Assembly: GCF_000338875.1 (NCBI RefSeq)
Contig: NZ_AOMO01000039.1
Coordinates: 1-39,879, forward strand
Source of the DNA: Vibrio mimicus CAIM 602
GTDB lineage: Bacteria; Pseudomonadota; Gammaproteobacteria; Enterobacterales; Vibrionaceae
Direction of reading: 5' to 3'
DNA: 39,879 nt
Below the pieces are notes generated by a model. The model was not told the origin of the DNA. It did not search any database and saw nothing but the letters and a program-made list of their open reading frames with translations. Shown in pieces: positions 28,305 to 36,749 of this stretch (position 1 is the first letter of the stretch; each line of letters starts with the position of its first letter). Both the position numbers and the translations under genes were made by a program.

Positions 28305-29828
28305 TCAGCGGTTACTTAGGAACAAAGCTACCGGCTTCCATACGGGTGGGAATTCTTTGAATGAATCCATGATTTCACCCACTTTCGCCGATGCAGGGCC
28401 CATTAAGAAGGCACGTTCGTACATCCATTGACTGTAACCAATACCAGTATCACCACGCTCAAATGGATCGATACTGAGATCAAAGATCAGTGGGATACGC
28501 ATTTTCGTTAATGGTTTACGCCAGATATCCAATCCTGTTTCCGTTTCTTGGATCATGAAATGGAATTTCCATTGGCCATAACGTAGCGCCATTAAATCGC
28601 CGTCATCACTCCAGTACACAAACTCTTTACGAGCGGATTCTTCGGTTTTCCCGGTGAAGTAAGGCAGCTGGTTATAACCATCTAAATGGACTTTGTAGGA
28701 TTTGCCATCGACTTTTTTGCCTTTCAGCAGTTCATCTTTGACTTTGTCGTTACCCGCGGCTGCAACCAGAGTTGGGAAGAAGTCTTCCAAAGAGACGATG
28801 CCATTGAGAGTGGTTCCTGGTTTGATTTTGCCAGGCCATTTGATCAGGGCTGGAACTCGGAAACCACCTTCCCAGCCCGTATTTTTCTCACTACGGAATG
28901 GCGTCATACCCGCATCCGGCCACAGGTTAATCATTGGGCCATTATCGGTGGTATAGATGATGATGGTGTTATCATCGACACCAAGATCTTTGATTTTCTT
29001 CAGCAGTTGACCAATTTGGTCATCGTGCTGTCTGATTCCATCAGCATAGAAACCCGCGCCAGTTTTACCTTGGTACTCTTCCGGTACATGGGTAAAGTTG
29101 TGCATACGAGTCGTGTTGAACCAAGTAAAGAAAGGCTTATCCGCTTTAACTTGTTTCTCGATAAATGATTCAGCTGCATCAAGGAACTCGCCATCTACAG
29201 TTTCCATGCGTTTGCGAGTGAGTGCGCCTGTATCTTCAATTTTGCCATCCGCATAGGAGTGAATCACACCACGAGGGCCAAACTTCTTACGGAACTCAGG
29301 ATCTTTCGGGTAATCCACATTCTCTGGTTCTTCTTCCGCATTCAGGTGGTATAAGTTGCCAAAAAATTCATCAAAACCGTGGTTAGTAGGAAGATGTTCG
29401 TCGCGATCGCCTAAATGGTTTTTACCAAACTGCCCGGTCGCGTAGCCTAGTTGCTTCAACATAGTGGCGATAGTAGGATCTTTTTCACTGATGCCTTCAG
29501 GTGCACCTGGCATTCCCACTTTACTTAAACCTGTACGCTTAGGCATTTGACCTGTGATGAAAGCACTACGACCTGCGGTTGAACTCTGCTGTGCGTAGAA
29601 GTTGGTAAACTTCGCACCTTCCGTTGCAATGCTATCAATATTTGGCGTGGTGTATGCCAACATACCTTGGTTGTAGGTGCTTAAGTTCCAATAACCAACG
29701 TCGTCACCGAATATGACTAGAATATTGGGTTTATCTGCTGCATAAGCAGTTGCTGACGCTGCACCCATGGCAAGTGTGCATGCATTGAGCAGCAACTTGC
29801 TTGAGCGCTTTTGTTTGCCTGTACTCAT
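28305..29828 (-). CDS. Exported Ser-type sulfatase
   Basis: This 507-residue sulfatase of the alkaline-phosphatase superfamily hydrolyses a sulfate ester in the periplasm or outside the cell; the substrate is unknown. The modification site is SSTAGRSAFITGQ, which fits S-x-A-x-R, a serine-type motif that only anSME-type enzymes are known to convert. Metal-site residues appear in VIFGDDVGYW, GKNHLGD and IYTTDNGP. I chose the ATG at 29828 because GGAG lies just upstream and it gives a clean signal peptide (KQKRSSK, hydrophobic core, ATAYA cut); the open frame runs on to 29978 without a plausible leader. It leads the nine-gene operon and diverges from a LysR gene. Confidence 0.93.
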   Translation of the reverse strand: MSTGKQKRSSKLLLNACTLAMGAASATAYAADKPNILVIFGDDVGYWNLSTYNQGMLAYTTPNIDSIATEGAKFTNFYAQQSSTAGRSAFITGQMPKRTGLSKVGMPGAPEGISEKDPTIATMLKQLGYATGQFGKNHLGDRDEHLPTNHGFDEFFGNLYHLNAEEEPENVDYPKDPEFRKKFGPRGVIHSYADGKIEDTGALTRKRMETVDGEFLDAAESFIEKQVKADKPFFTWFNTTRMHNFTHVPEEYQGKTGAGFYADGIRQHDDQIGQLLKKIKDLGVDDNTIIIYTTDNGPMINLWPDAGMTPFRSEKNTGWEGGFRVPALIKWPGKIKPGTTLNGIVSLEDFFPTLVAAAGNDKVKDELLKGKKVDGKSYKVHLDGYNQLPYFTGKTEESARKEFVYWSDDGDLMALRYGQWKFHFMIQETETGLDIWRKPLTKMRIPLIFDLSIDPFERGDTGIGYSQWMYERAFLMGPASAKVGEIMDSFKEFPPVWKPVALFLSNR

Positions 29829-29959
29829 ATTCACTCCATTTTTCATGTGGATTACACGATTATTTGAACTAACATCACGTGGAAAAGTTCGAAAATGTCT
29901 ATTCAAACAAATACATATCCGATTCAGATTAGTCCTAATTTTAAAGAGAAACAATCGAG

Positions 29960-29977
29960 TGAATGTTTTAATATTCA
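29960..29977. promoter_or_regulatory. Candidate LysR operator in the divergent promoter region
   Basis: TGAAT and ATTCA flank eight bases in the 177-bp AT-rich gap between the sulfatase and the LysR gene. The site is 28 bases before the LysR start, where autoregulating LysR proteins often bind. It is an inferred site only. Confidence 0.35.
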
Positions 29978-30005
29978 TAAATTAAATTTATAGGTGTAAT
30001 GATTT

Positions 30006-30842
30006 ATGGACCTCAATTTAGTCCGGACATTTTTGGTGGTTGCTGAGTTTCAATCCTTTACTAAAGCGGCGGAAAAGCTTCAGCTCACCCAACCTGCGGT
30101 GAGTTCGGCGATCAAACGATTGGAAAAGCAATACGGTCAGCCTTTATTTACAAAAAATGGCCGTGGAATTGCTTTGACAACGAAAGGGCATCAACTCGTG
30201 CCATTCTTTCGTCAAGCACTCAACATGATTGAAAGCACGATGCGGATGCGCGATCACTTCAATGTTTTATGCAATGAGGCAATACTTCACTGTTTGTTAC
30301 CACTGGAAAATGTGGCACTCAGTGAATCGCCCCCAGATAAACGCCAGCTACTTGAGCTGCTTCGTCAACAGAATGTGGATTTAATTCTGGATACCATGCT
30401 GGCAAAAGAGAGTGCCTTTGTGGTTGAGGAAATTCATCATGAACCGTTGGCTGTGATCTGCCGAGCTGGACACCCGAGAATACAGAATACGATAACCAAG
30501 GAAGCGTTCTATCAAGAGAAACACGTATTTTATAGCGGAGTTTGGGACAAGCTCAGTGGATTAGAACAGATTTGTCGTGAGCCGATTGAAGAACGTCAAG
30601 TCGACCTTGTTTGTGGCTCCATTGCTGGGATTGCGCTTTACGTATCTCAATCAGACTCTTTAGCGGTAATTTCCCATTCTTTTGCACAGAAATGGGCGAG
30701 TACATTACAACTGCAAGTGTTGGAATGCCCGATCAGTACAGGTGTGATCCCTTATCACTTGGTTTATCACAAGCGTGAAGCCAACAATCCAGCACATAAA
30801 GCACTACGTGAGAAAATAAAAAGTCAGTTAGCAAACAGTTGA
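30006..30842 (+). CDS. LysR-family transcriptional regulator
   Basis: This 278-residue regulator has the N-terminal winged helix-turn-helix (about residues 2-60: FTKAAEKLQLTQPAVSSAIK, RLEKQYGQPLFTKNGRGIAL). A linker helix and a substrate-binding-like effector domain follow. It is about 20 residues shorter than many LysR proteins, but no frame break is evident. It is transcribed away from the sulfatase operon, the classical arrangement for a LysR protein controlling its divergent neighbour, so it probably regulates the sulfatase/anSME/MoxR genes in response to an unidentified ligand. Confidence 0.93.
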   Translation: MDLNLVRTFLVVAEFQSFTKAAEKLQLTQPAVSSAIKRLEKQYGQPLFTKNGRGIALTTKGHQLVPFFRQALNMIESTMRMRDHFNVLCNEAILHCLLPLENVALSESPPDKRQLLELLRQQNVDLILDTMLAKESAFVVEEIHHEPLAVICRAGHPRIQNTITKEAFYQEKHVFYSGVWDKLSGLEQICREPIEERQVDLVCGSIAGIALYVSQSDSLAVISHSFAQKWASTLQLQVLECPISTGVIPYHLVYHKREANNPAHKALREKIKSQLANS

Positions 30843-30940
30843 ACGAGCGGTTTCCTAGAAGTTAGGCAAGGAATTATGAGTAGGCGGATTAAATTGGGAA
30901 GGCTAGAGTTGATCTGTAGTTGAAACCCAAAAGTGAAACA

Positions 30941-30968
30941 AAAAAAGACATCCAAGGACGTCTTTTTT
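30941..30968. terminator. Bidirectional terminator between LysR and tRNA-Asn
   Basis: AAAAAAGAC and GTCTTTTTT flank a 10-base interior (ATCCAAGGAC). A and T runs on both sides allow termination of the LysR transcript (plus) and of the tRNA (minus). Confidence 0.85.
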
Positions 30969-30976
30969 CTTGAATT

Positions 30977-31052
30977 TGGCTCCTCCTGCGGGACTCGAAC
31001 CTGCGACATACGGATTAACAGTCCGCCGTTCTACCGACTGAACTAAGGAGGA
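30977..31052 (-). tRNA. tRNA-Asn (GUU)
   Basis: The minus strand gives a 76-nt tRNA. It has acceptor stem TCCTCCT / AGGAGGA with G73, a D-arm with TTCAGTCGGTAGAA, anticodon loop CTGTTAA (anticodon GTT), T-arm GGTTCGAGTCC and an encoded CCA. It closely matches E. coli tRNA-Asn. It sits between the LysR gene and uvrB; no duplicated 3' end was noticed nearby. Confidence 0.98.
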
Positions 31053-31639
31053 ATAGCTTTGCGGCGGATGGTAGCGAGCTAAGTTTGGAGTGTCAATGTT
31101 TTTCGATGAAAAAAATGTCCCTTTTTTGTGTGGCCAAGGGTTTACTTTTTTGTATCCCTTACCGCTATTGAGCTGCATTCACTTATCCACCAAAATTGTG
31201 GATAACTGTGTTGATGGATTCTGAACAAGGGATGGTTAGACTAACTCTTGAGTAAAAGCTCAATTTTGAAATGGCGTGGAATTTTTCATTAAGATATTGT
31301 TTTTCAATAACTAAGTTTGCTTTTCCACAAGTTGATTTTTACGTTGTTCAATCATGATTTTCAGGCACAAATAAGCGCTCAGAGAAAAAACTGGGGAAAA
31401 CAGGTGGATTATTTTTCTGATGGAGTTTGGCAAGAGGCCGAAGTAGGGCTGAGGATGTTAGCAAACCTCATTCTATGAAGCTAGGAAAATTTTCAGTAAA
31501 ACTAAGATCCGCCGCACAGGAACTAGGAAATCTGTTTACACCATGTTGTGCGTAGCCAAAAGGGGCGGAATAAGTGCTTGATCATCCACTGCGCATACAG
31601 CAACAATAGCGCTCAACAAAAAAGCGTGACGAGGATGCA
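31053..31639. promoter_or_regulatory. 587-bp gene-free region between tRNA-Asn and uvrB, with DnaA-box pair
   Basis: No convincing ORF lies here. It should contain the tRNA-Asn promoter (minus, near 31053-31110) and a long uvrB leader. The notable element is a symmetrical DnaA-box pair: TTATCCACC at 31183-31191 and, inverted, TGTGGATAA at 31197-31205. A further TTTTCCACA lies at 31321. DnaA binding upstream of uvrB is known in E. coli, as I recall. Small dyads occur at 31235-31245 (GTTAG-A-CTAAC) and about 31249-31264 (TTGAG / CTCAA). No good LexA box was found. Confidence 0.6.
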
Positions 31640-33669
31640 ATGAGCAAAGCATTTGAACTGGTTTCAGACTATCAACCCGCAGGCGATCAACCGACAGCGA
31701 TTAAGCAGTTGTTGGAAGGCTTGGAAGCGGGGTTGGCTCATCAAACTCTGCTTGGGGTAACGGGTTCGGGTAAAACCTTTACTTTAGCCAATGTAATTGC
31801 CACCGCTCAGCGCCCTACGATTTTACTCGCGCCCAACAAAACGTTAGCTGCACAACTTTATGGCGAAATGAAAGCTTCTTTCCCAATAATGCGGTGGAAT
31901 ATTTCGTTTCGTACTATGACTACTACCAGCCAGAAGCCTATGTGCCCAGTACGGATACGTTTATTGAGAAAGATTCGTCGGTCAACGCACATATTGAACA
32001 GATGCGGTTATCGGCTACCAAAGCTTTATTGGAACGTAAAGATGCCGTCATTGTGGCTTCTGTATCCGCCATCTACGGCTTGGGTGATCCCGATTCTTAC
32101 CTAAAAATGATGCTGCATTTACGCCGAGGTGATGTGATTAACCAACGCGACATGCTGCGCCGTCTGGCTGAGTTGCAATACTCACGCAATGATATGGCTT
32201 TTGAACGTGGTCAGTTCCGTGTGCGTGGTGAAGTGATTGATATCTTCCCAGCAGAATCGGATCAAGAAGCCGTTCGAGTAGAGATGTTTGACGATGAAGT
32301 TGAATGCATCAGCTTGTTTGACCCATTAACGGGCGTGATTACGTCACGCGATTTGGCTCGTTATACGGTTTATCCAAAAACTCACTATGTGACGCCGCGT
32401 GAACGTATTCTTGAGGCGATAGAGCTGATCAAGAGTGAGTTACAAGTGCGCCGCCAGTATCTGCTGGATAGCAATAAGCTGTTGGAAGAGCAGCGGATTT
32501 CTCAGCGAACTCAGTTTGATATTGAGATGATGAACGAATTGGGATTCTGCTCTGGCATTGAAAACTACTCGCGTTATCTCAGTGGGCGCTCCGAGGGGGA
32601 GCCGCCTCCAACCTTATTTGACTACTTACCTCACGATGGTCTGCTGATCATCGATGAATCACACGTCACCGTGCCACAAATTGGCGCGATGTTTAAAGGT
32701 GACCGTTCACGCAAAGAAACGCTAGTCGAGTTTGGTTTCCGCTTGCCTTCGGCTCTGGATAACCGTCCATTAAAGTTTGATGAATTTGAAGCGCTGGCTC
32801 CGCAAACCATTTTTGTGTCTGCAACGCCGGGTGAGTATGAGCTCACCAAATCGGGTGGTGAAGTGGCGGATCAAGTAGTTCGTCCAACCGGTTTGTTGGA
32901 TCCGATCATCGAAGTGCGGCCAGTTGCTACTCAAGTTGATGATTTGCTTTCAGAAGCGCGTGTACGTGCCGCGAATGATGAGCGGATCTTAGTGACAACC
33001 TTAACCAAACGCATGGCGGAAGATCTGACCGAGTATCTGCATGAGCATGGTGTAAAAGTGCGCTATCTGCATTCGGACATTGATACGGTTGAGCGGGTGG
33101 AAATCATCCGTGATCTGCGTTTGGGTGTGTTTGATGTATTGGTGGGGATCAACTTGCTCCGTGAAGGTCTCGATATGCCGGAAGTTGCCTTAGTGGCTAT
33201 TCTTGATGCAGACAAAGAAGGCTTCTTGCGTTCAGAGCGTTCATTAATTCAGACCATCGGCCGTGCTGCCCGTAACATCAACGGGAAAGCTATTTTGTAC
33301 GCAGATTCGATCACTAAATCGATGCGTAAAGCGATGGATGAAACTGAGCGCCGCCGTGAGAAGCAGCATGCTTATAACGAGCAACTTGGCATTACTCCGC
33401 AGCCATTAAAACGCAGCGTGAAAGACATCATGGAGCTGGGCGATATTGCTAAATCTCGTAAGCAGAAGAACAGCAAAGTGGTGCCTTTGGCAAAAGTGGC
33501 TGAAGAGTCTGCGACGTACCAAGTACTGACTCCTCAACAATTGGAAAAAGAGATCAGCAAACTGGAAGCGGCGATGTATCAACATGCGCAGAATTTAGAA
33601 TTTGAATTAGCGGCTCAAAAACGCGACGAGATCCACCAATTACGTCAGCAGTTTATTACTAACAGTTGA
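31640..33669 (+). CDS. uvrB: Excinuclease ABC subunit B (frameshifted near 31876)
   Basis: UvrB is the damage-verifying helicase-like subunit of nucleotide excision repair. The N-terminal part ([20 protein letters not shown]; Walker [13 protein letters not shown]) is in one frame to about 31875. The rest ([20 protein letters not shown] beta-hairpin, [11 protein letters not shown]alker [10 protein letters not shown]-terminal UVR domain) is in another frame to 33669. The expected [11 protein letters not shown] reads as if one T is missing from a TTT run (GCTTCTTTCCC). Restoring it gives 676 residues, normal for UvrB. I take the break as probable sequencing error, because all domains and motifs are otherwise intact. 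Confidence 0.93.
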
Positions 33670-33689
33670 ATAGATAGGAAACAGCAGAT

Positions 33690-33784
33690 AAAAAAATAGC
33701 CAATAGAATGAGTCTATTGGCTGTTATTTGTGAATATTTTTATTCACTAACAACGTCAGTTGGCTAGGTGACCCTTGCGGGTCA
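33690..33784 (-). ncRNA. qrr1: Qrr1 quorum regulatory small RNA
   Basis: On the minus strand a roughly 95-nt RNA starts with a TGACCCGCAAGGGTCA hairpin. The invariant Qrr core follows (CTAGCCAACTGACGTTGTTA), then an AT-rich hairpin (GTGAATAAAAATATTCAC). It ends in a long terminator stem (GCCAATAGA / TCTATTGGC) with a T7 run at 33690-33696. Qrr RNAs act with Hfq to repress hapR/luxR-type mRNAs and activate aphA at low cell density. Location between uvrB and luxO is the classical qrr1 site. The terminator stem may also end uvrB transcription. Confidence 0.97.
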
Positions 33785-33794
33785 ATAGTAATTA

Positions 33795-33810
33795 AGCACA
33801 TATCGTGCCA
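33795..33810 (-). promoter_or_regulatory. Sigma-54 promoter of qrr1
   Basis: The minus strand reads TGGCACGATATGTGCT, with GG and GC elements 10 bases apart, as required for -24/-12 promoters. It lies 11 bases before the qrr1 5' end. RpoN holoenzyme activated by phosphorylated LuxO is the known driver. Confidence 0.92.
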
Positions 33811-33872
33811 ACTCAAATAGGTCAATATTTTGTGATCTTGAGCGTTGTCTGTTAGGAAATTTCAATTCAAAT

Positions 33873-33885
33873 TTGCAAAATGCAA
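33873..33885. promoter_or_regulatory. LuxO binding site 1
   Basis: TTGCA-AAA-TGCAA is a perfect match to the inverted LuxO site. It is about 90-100 bases upstream of the qrr1 start, a normal enhancer distance, and also in the luxO leader. Confidence 0.85.
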
Positions 33886-33903
33886 TTCCAAATGCAATTA
33901 TTA

Positions 33904-33916
33904 CAGCAAAATGCAA
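33904..33916. promoter_or_regulatory. LuxO binding site 2
   Basis: CAGCA-AAA-TGCAA has one perfect and one degenerate half-site, 31 bases from site 1 (three helical turns). It lies close to the luxO start, which fits autorepression by LuxO. Confidence 0.65.
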
Positions 33917-33934
33917 AACAATAATGGCTAGGCT

Positions 33935-35347
33935 ATGCAACACACACAATCTTTGCAAAAAGCAAAGTACTTACTCATGGTAGAAGATACGGCGTCGGTT
34001 GCGGCTCTGTATCGTTCTTACCTCACCCCACTGGATATTGATATCAATATCGTCGGAACTGGACGCGATGCCATTGAAAGTATTGGCCGCCGCGAACCTG
34101 ATTTGATCCTGCTTGATCTACGTTTGCCTGATATGACGGGTATGGACGTGTTACACGCAGTAAAACAGAAATCGCCCGATGTTCCCATCGTATTTATGAC
34201 CGCACATGGCTCGATTGATACAGCGGTTGAAGCGATGCGCCACGGCGCTCAAGACTTTTTGATTAAGCCTTGTGAAGCGGATCGTCTACGCGTAACAGTG
34301 AATAACGCGATCCGTAAAGCGTCGAAACTCAAAAACGACGTTGATAATAAAAATCAAAATTACCAAGGCTTTATCGGCAGTAGCCAAACCATGCAAGCCG
34401 TATATCGCACTATCGATTCTGCGGCAAGCAGTAAAGCAAGTATCTTCATTACCGGCGAAAGTGGTACAGGTAAAGAAGTGTGTGCCGAAGCGATTCATGC
34501 TGCGAGTAAACGAGGCGATAAACCGTTTATTGCAATTAACTGTGCAGCCATTCCTAAAGATCTGATCGAAAGTGAGCTGTTTGGCCACGTAAAAGGGGCT
34601 TTTACGGGAGCGGCGACTGAACGCCAAGGGGCTGCTGAAGCTGCTGATGGTGGCACACTGTTTTTGGATGAGCTTTGCGAAATGGATTTGGATTTACAGA
34701 CCAAACTACTGCGCTTCATTCAAACAGGGACTTTCCAAAAGGTCGGTTCTTCCAAAATGAAAAGCGTGGATGTGCGCTTTGTTTGTGCAACCAACCGCGA
34801 CCCATGGAAAGAAGTGCAAGAAGGCCGTTTTCGTGAAGACTTGTATTACCGTTTGTATGTGATCCCTCTGCATTTACCGCCATTGCGCGCGCGCGGTGAT
34901 GATGTGATTGAAATTGCCTATTCGCTACTTGGCTTCATGTCCAAAGAGGAAGGTAAGGACTTCATACGTTTGTCGGCAGAAGTGGTCGAACGCTTCCGTC
35001 ACTATGAGTGGCCGGGTAACGTGCGCCAACTGCAAAACGTATTGCGTAACGTTGTGGTGTTGAATGAAGGGCGTGAAATTACTTTGGATATGTTGCCACC
35101 GCCGCTTAACCAAATGCCAGAGCCAGTTAATCGAGCGTTGCCTCTCGCGAATGAAAATAAAGTCGTGTCGGTGCATGAAATTTTCCCGTTGTGGATGACG
35201 GAGAAGCAAGCCATAGAACAAGCTATTGAAGCTTGTGACGGCAATATTCCTCGTGCGGCAACGTATTTGGATGTCAGCCCATCGACGATTTACCGCAAGC
35301 TCCAAGCTTGGAATGAGAAAGTCAAAGAAAAAGAGAAGGAGCGGTAA
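33935..35347 (+). CDS. luxO: LuxO, sigma-54 quorum-sensing response regulator
   Basis: LuxO receives phosphate from LuxU at low cell density and activates qrr transcription with sigma-54. From the ATG at 33935 it has 470 residues; a start at 33977 ([11 protein letters not shown]) would give the shorter numbering. The receiver domain has phospho-acceptor Asp61 ([11 protein letters not shown]; Asp47 in the short form). The AAA+ domain has Walker A GESGTGKE, the sigma-54 contact loop [10 protein letters not shown], and [11 protein letters not shown]. The C-terminal Fis-type helix-turn-helix is [20 protein letters not shown]. No frame break or mutated key residue is seen, so the quorum circuit should be functional at this step. 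Confidence 0.98.
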   Translation: MQHTQSLQKAKYLLMVEDTASVAALYRSYLTPLDIDINIVGTGRDAIESIGRREPDLILLDLRLPDMTGMDVLHAVKQKSPDVPIVFMTAHGSIDTAVEAMRHGAQDFLIKPCEADRLRVTVNNAIRKASKLKNDVDNKNQNYQGFIGSSQTMQAVYRTIDSAASSKASIFITGESGTGKEVCAEAIHAASKRGDKPFIAINCAAIPKDLIESELFGHVKGAFTGAATERQGAAEAADGGTLFLDELCEMDLDLQTKLLRFIQTGTFQKVGSSKMKSVDVRFVCATNRDPWKEVQEGRFREDLYYRLYVIPLHLPPLRARGDDVIEIAYSLLGFMSKEEGKDFIRLSAEVVERFRHYEWPGNVRQLQNVLRNVVVLNEGREITLDMLPPPLNQMPEPVNRALPLANENKVVSVHEIFPLWMTEKQAIEQAIEACDGNIPRAATYLDVSPSTIYRKLQAWNEKVKEKEKER

Positions 35348-35350
35348 GCG

Positions 35351-35692
35351 ATGAGAGAATGGATTAACCAAAGCAAAATAGATTTGCTGGCAAGAGAAAT
35401 TGGCGAAGAAAATGTGCCGATTTTGGTCAACATCTTTCTCGGTGAGTTAAATGACTACCAATGTAAGCTGGTAAGTGAGGCTGTGGCTGACAAGTTGGAG
35501 TACCTCAAAGAAATCAGCCACGCACTGAAAAGCAGTGCTGCCAGTTTTGGTGCAGATCGCTTGTGTGCAAAAGCCGTAGAGCTGGATAGCCGAGCCAAAT
35601 CTGGCGAGATGATTGACATCTCGCTAGAGGTGGAACAGATGCTTGAACTGCTTAAGCACACGCATCAGTGTTACTCAGATCTTGTTCATTAA
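35351..35692 (+). CDS. luxU: LuxU, phosphorelay histidine phosphotransferase
   Basis: LuxU is the monomeric Hpt protein that passes phosphate between the LuxQ/CqsS-type sensor kinases and LuxO. The 113-residue helical protein carries the phospho-accepting His57 in LKEISHALKSSAASFGA, the standard Hpt motif. It starts 3 bases after luxO and is co-transcribed. Its last 18 bases overlap the end of yvcK on the opposite strand. Confidence 0.97.
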   Translation: MREWINQSKIDLLAREIGEENVPILVNIFLGELNDYQCKLVSEAVADKLEYLKEISHALKSSAASFGADRLCAKAVELDSRAKSGEMIDISLEVEQMLELLKHTHQCYSDLVH

Positions 35693-36577
35693 CTGCTCTT
35701 CAATCGCCATTCTGAGCTTCTGCCGATCATGACGCCAGTCGCGGTTGGCCGAAGCTAAATCACGGGTCACAAAGTTCCAACGTCCTTGCAGATCAGGATG
35801 AGGGTGGTGACCCAAAACCACATCGATTTTGCGTCCCTGACACGCTCTTTCACACCACTCCAGCTTCTGTTCTAGGCTCATTCTTCCTGCTGGCCCATAT
35901 TCTGGGGAAAGGTTTTCCACAAAAACCAGTTTCGCGTTCAGGTTGCGAGCAATCGCTTTGCCTAATTCTGGTAATAGCAGCGGTGGCATGATGCTGGTTA
36001 AGAAACTGCCGGGGCCGAGAATCACGCAGTCCGCTTCTTGTATCGCGGTAATTGCTTCTTTGGTTGCCGGGACTTCTGGTGAGAGGTCAAGTCGTCGCAA
36101 ATCTTGCGTCATCTCATCAACGCTGGTTTCACCCGTTACCCATTTACCGTCTATCGAGAGTGCTGCCAGATCGGACGGATGTTCAGACATCGGCAGAATA
36201 TTCACATCGACCTTGAGCATGTTGCGGATCAGATTAATCGCATCCAGTGGACGTACAGAAAGGTTATCCAAAGCTGTGAGCATTAGGTTGCCCAAGTTGT
36301 GGCCATTGAGTTCTCCCGTACCTTTGAAGCGATACTCAAACATCATCGAGCTGATGGAAGGCTCGGTAATAAGCTGATTAATGCAATTGCGGGTATCGCC
36401 CCAAGCAATGCCACCTTGGCAGTGACGAATACGTCCTGTCGAACCGCCATTATCTGTGGTGGTGACTATGCCTGTTGCATTGGAGCCAAAGACTTTGAGC
36501 GCCGCCAACATGCGTCCCAAACCATGACCACCCCCGATGGCAACGACTTTTTTGTTTTCGTATAGAGACATGAGCAT
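35675..36577 (-). CDS. yvcK: YvcK/YbhK-type UDP-sugar-binding gluconeogenesis factor
   Basis: YvcK family proteins (CofD-like fold) bind UDP-sugars and influence peptidoglycan supply and growth on gluconeogenic carbon sources; the exact activity is unsettled. The 300-residue protein has VVAIGGGHGLGRMLAALKVF at the N-terminus, TTTDNGGSTGRIRHCQGGIA, the AWGDTRNCINQLI block, and ILGPGSFLTSIMPPLLLPEL. ATG codons at 36577 and 36571 are both possible starts; neither has a strong ribosome site. It is convergent with luxU and diverges from the moa operon. Confidence 0.94.
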   Translation of the reverse strand: MLMSLYENKKVVAIGGGHGLGRMLAALKVFGSNATGIVTTTDNGGSTGRIRHCQGGIAWGDTRNCINQLITEPSISSMMFEYRFKGTGELNGHNLGNLMLTALDNLSVRPLDAINLIRNMLKVDVNILPMSEHPSDLAALSIDGKWVTGETSVDEMTQDLRRLDLSPEVPATKEAITAIQEADCVILGPGSFLTSIMPPLLLPELGKAIARNLNAKLVFVENLSPEYGPAGRMSLEQKLEWCERACQGRKIDVVLGHHPHPDLQGRWNFVTRDLASANRDWRHDRQKLRMAIEEQLMNKI

Positions 36578-36749
36578 CTTCTTATTTTTTCATAACCAGC
36601 AGCAATTTAACTAACTTCATTCACAATGAGTACCCATTTAGGGCTAATTTCCCCAAGGTAATCATTTTTTTCTCGTTAAGGCTAGAATCACATACAATTA
36701 TTAAGTATTTTACCAGCAGCCTGAGCTAAAGAGATGGAAACATCGTACT

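Noticed and set aside
29829..29978. N-terminal extension of the sulfatase from an ATG at 29978
   Set aside because: The extension is not leader-like, while GGAG before the ATG at 29828 gives a proper signal peptide.
30977..31052. tRNA-Asn as the attachment site of an integrated island
   Set aside because: No integrase gene and no second copy of the tRNA 3' end were seen between 19272 and 31640, so this stays unproven.
30903..31178. Minus-strand 91-codon ORF running through the tRNA
   Set aside because: It overlaps tRNA-Asn and its terminator; no coding features.
31376..31639. LexA (SOS) box upstream of uvrB
   Set aside because: No CTGT-N8-ACAG match was found; CTGTTTACACC near 31532 lacks the second half-site.
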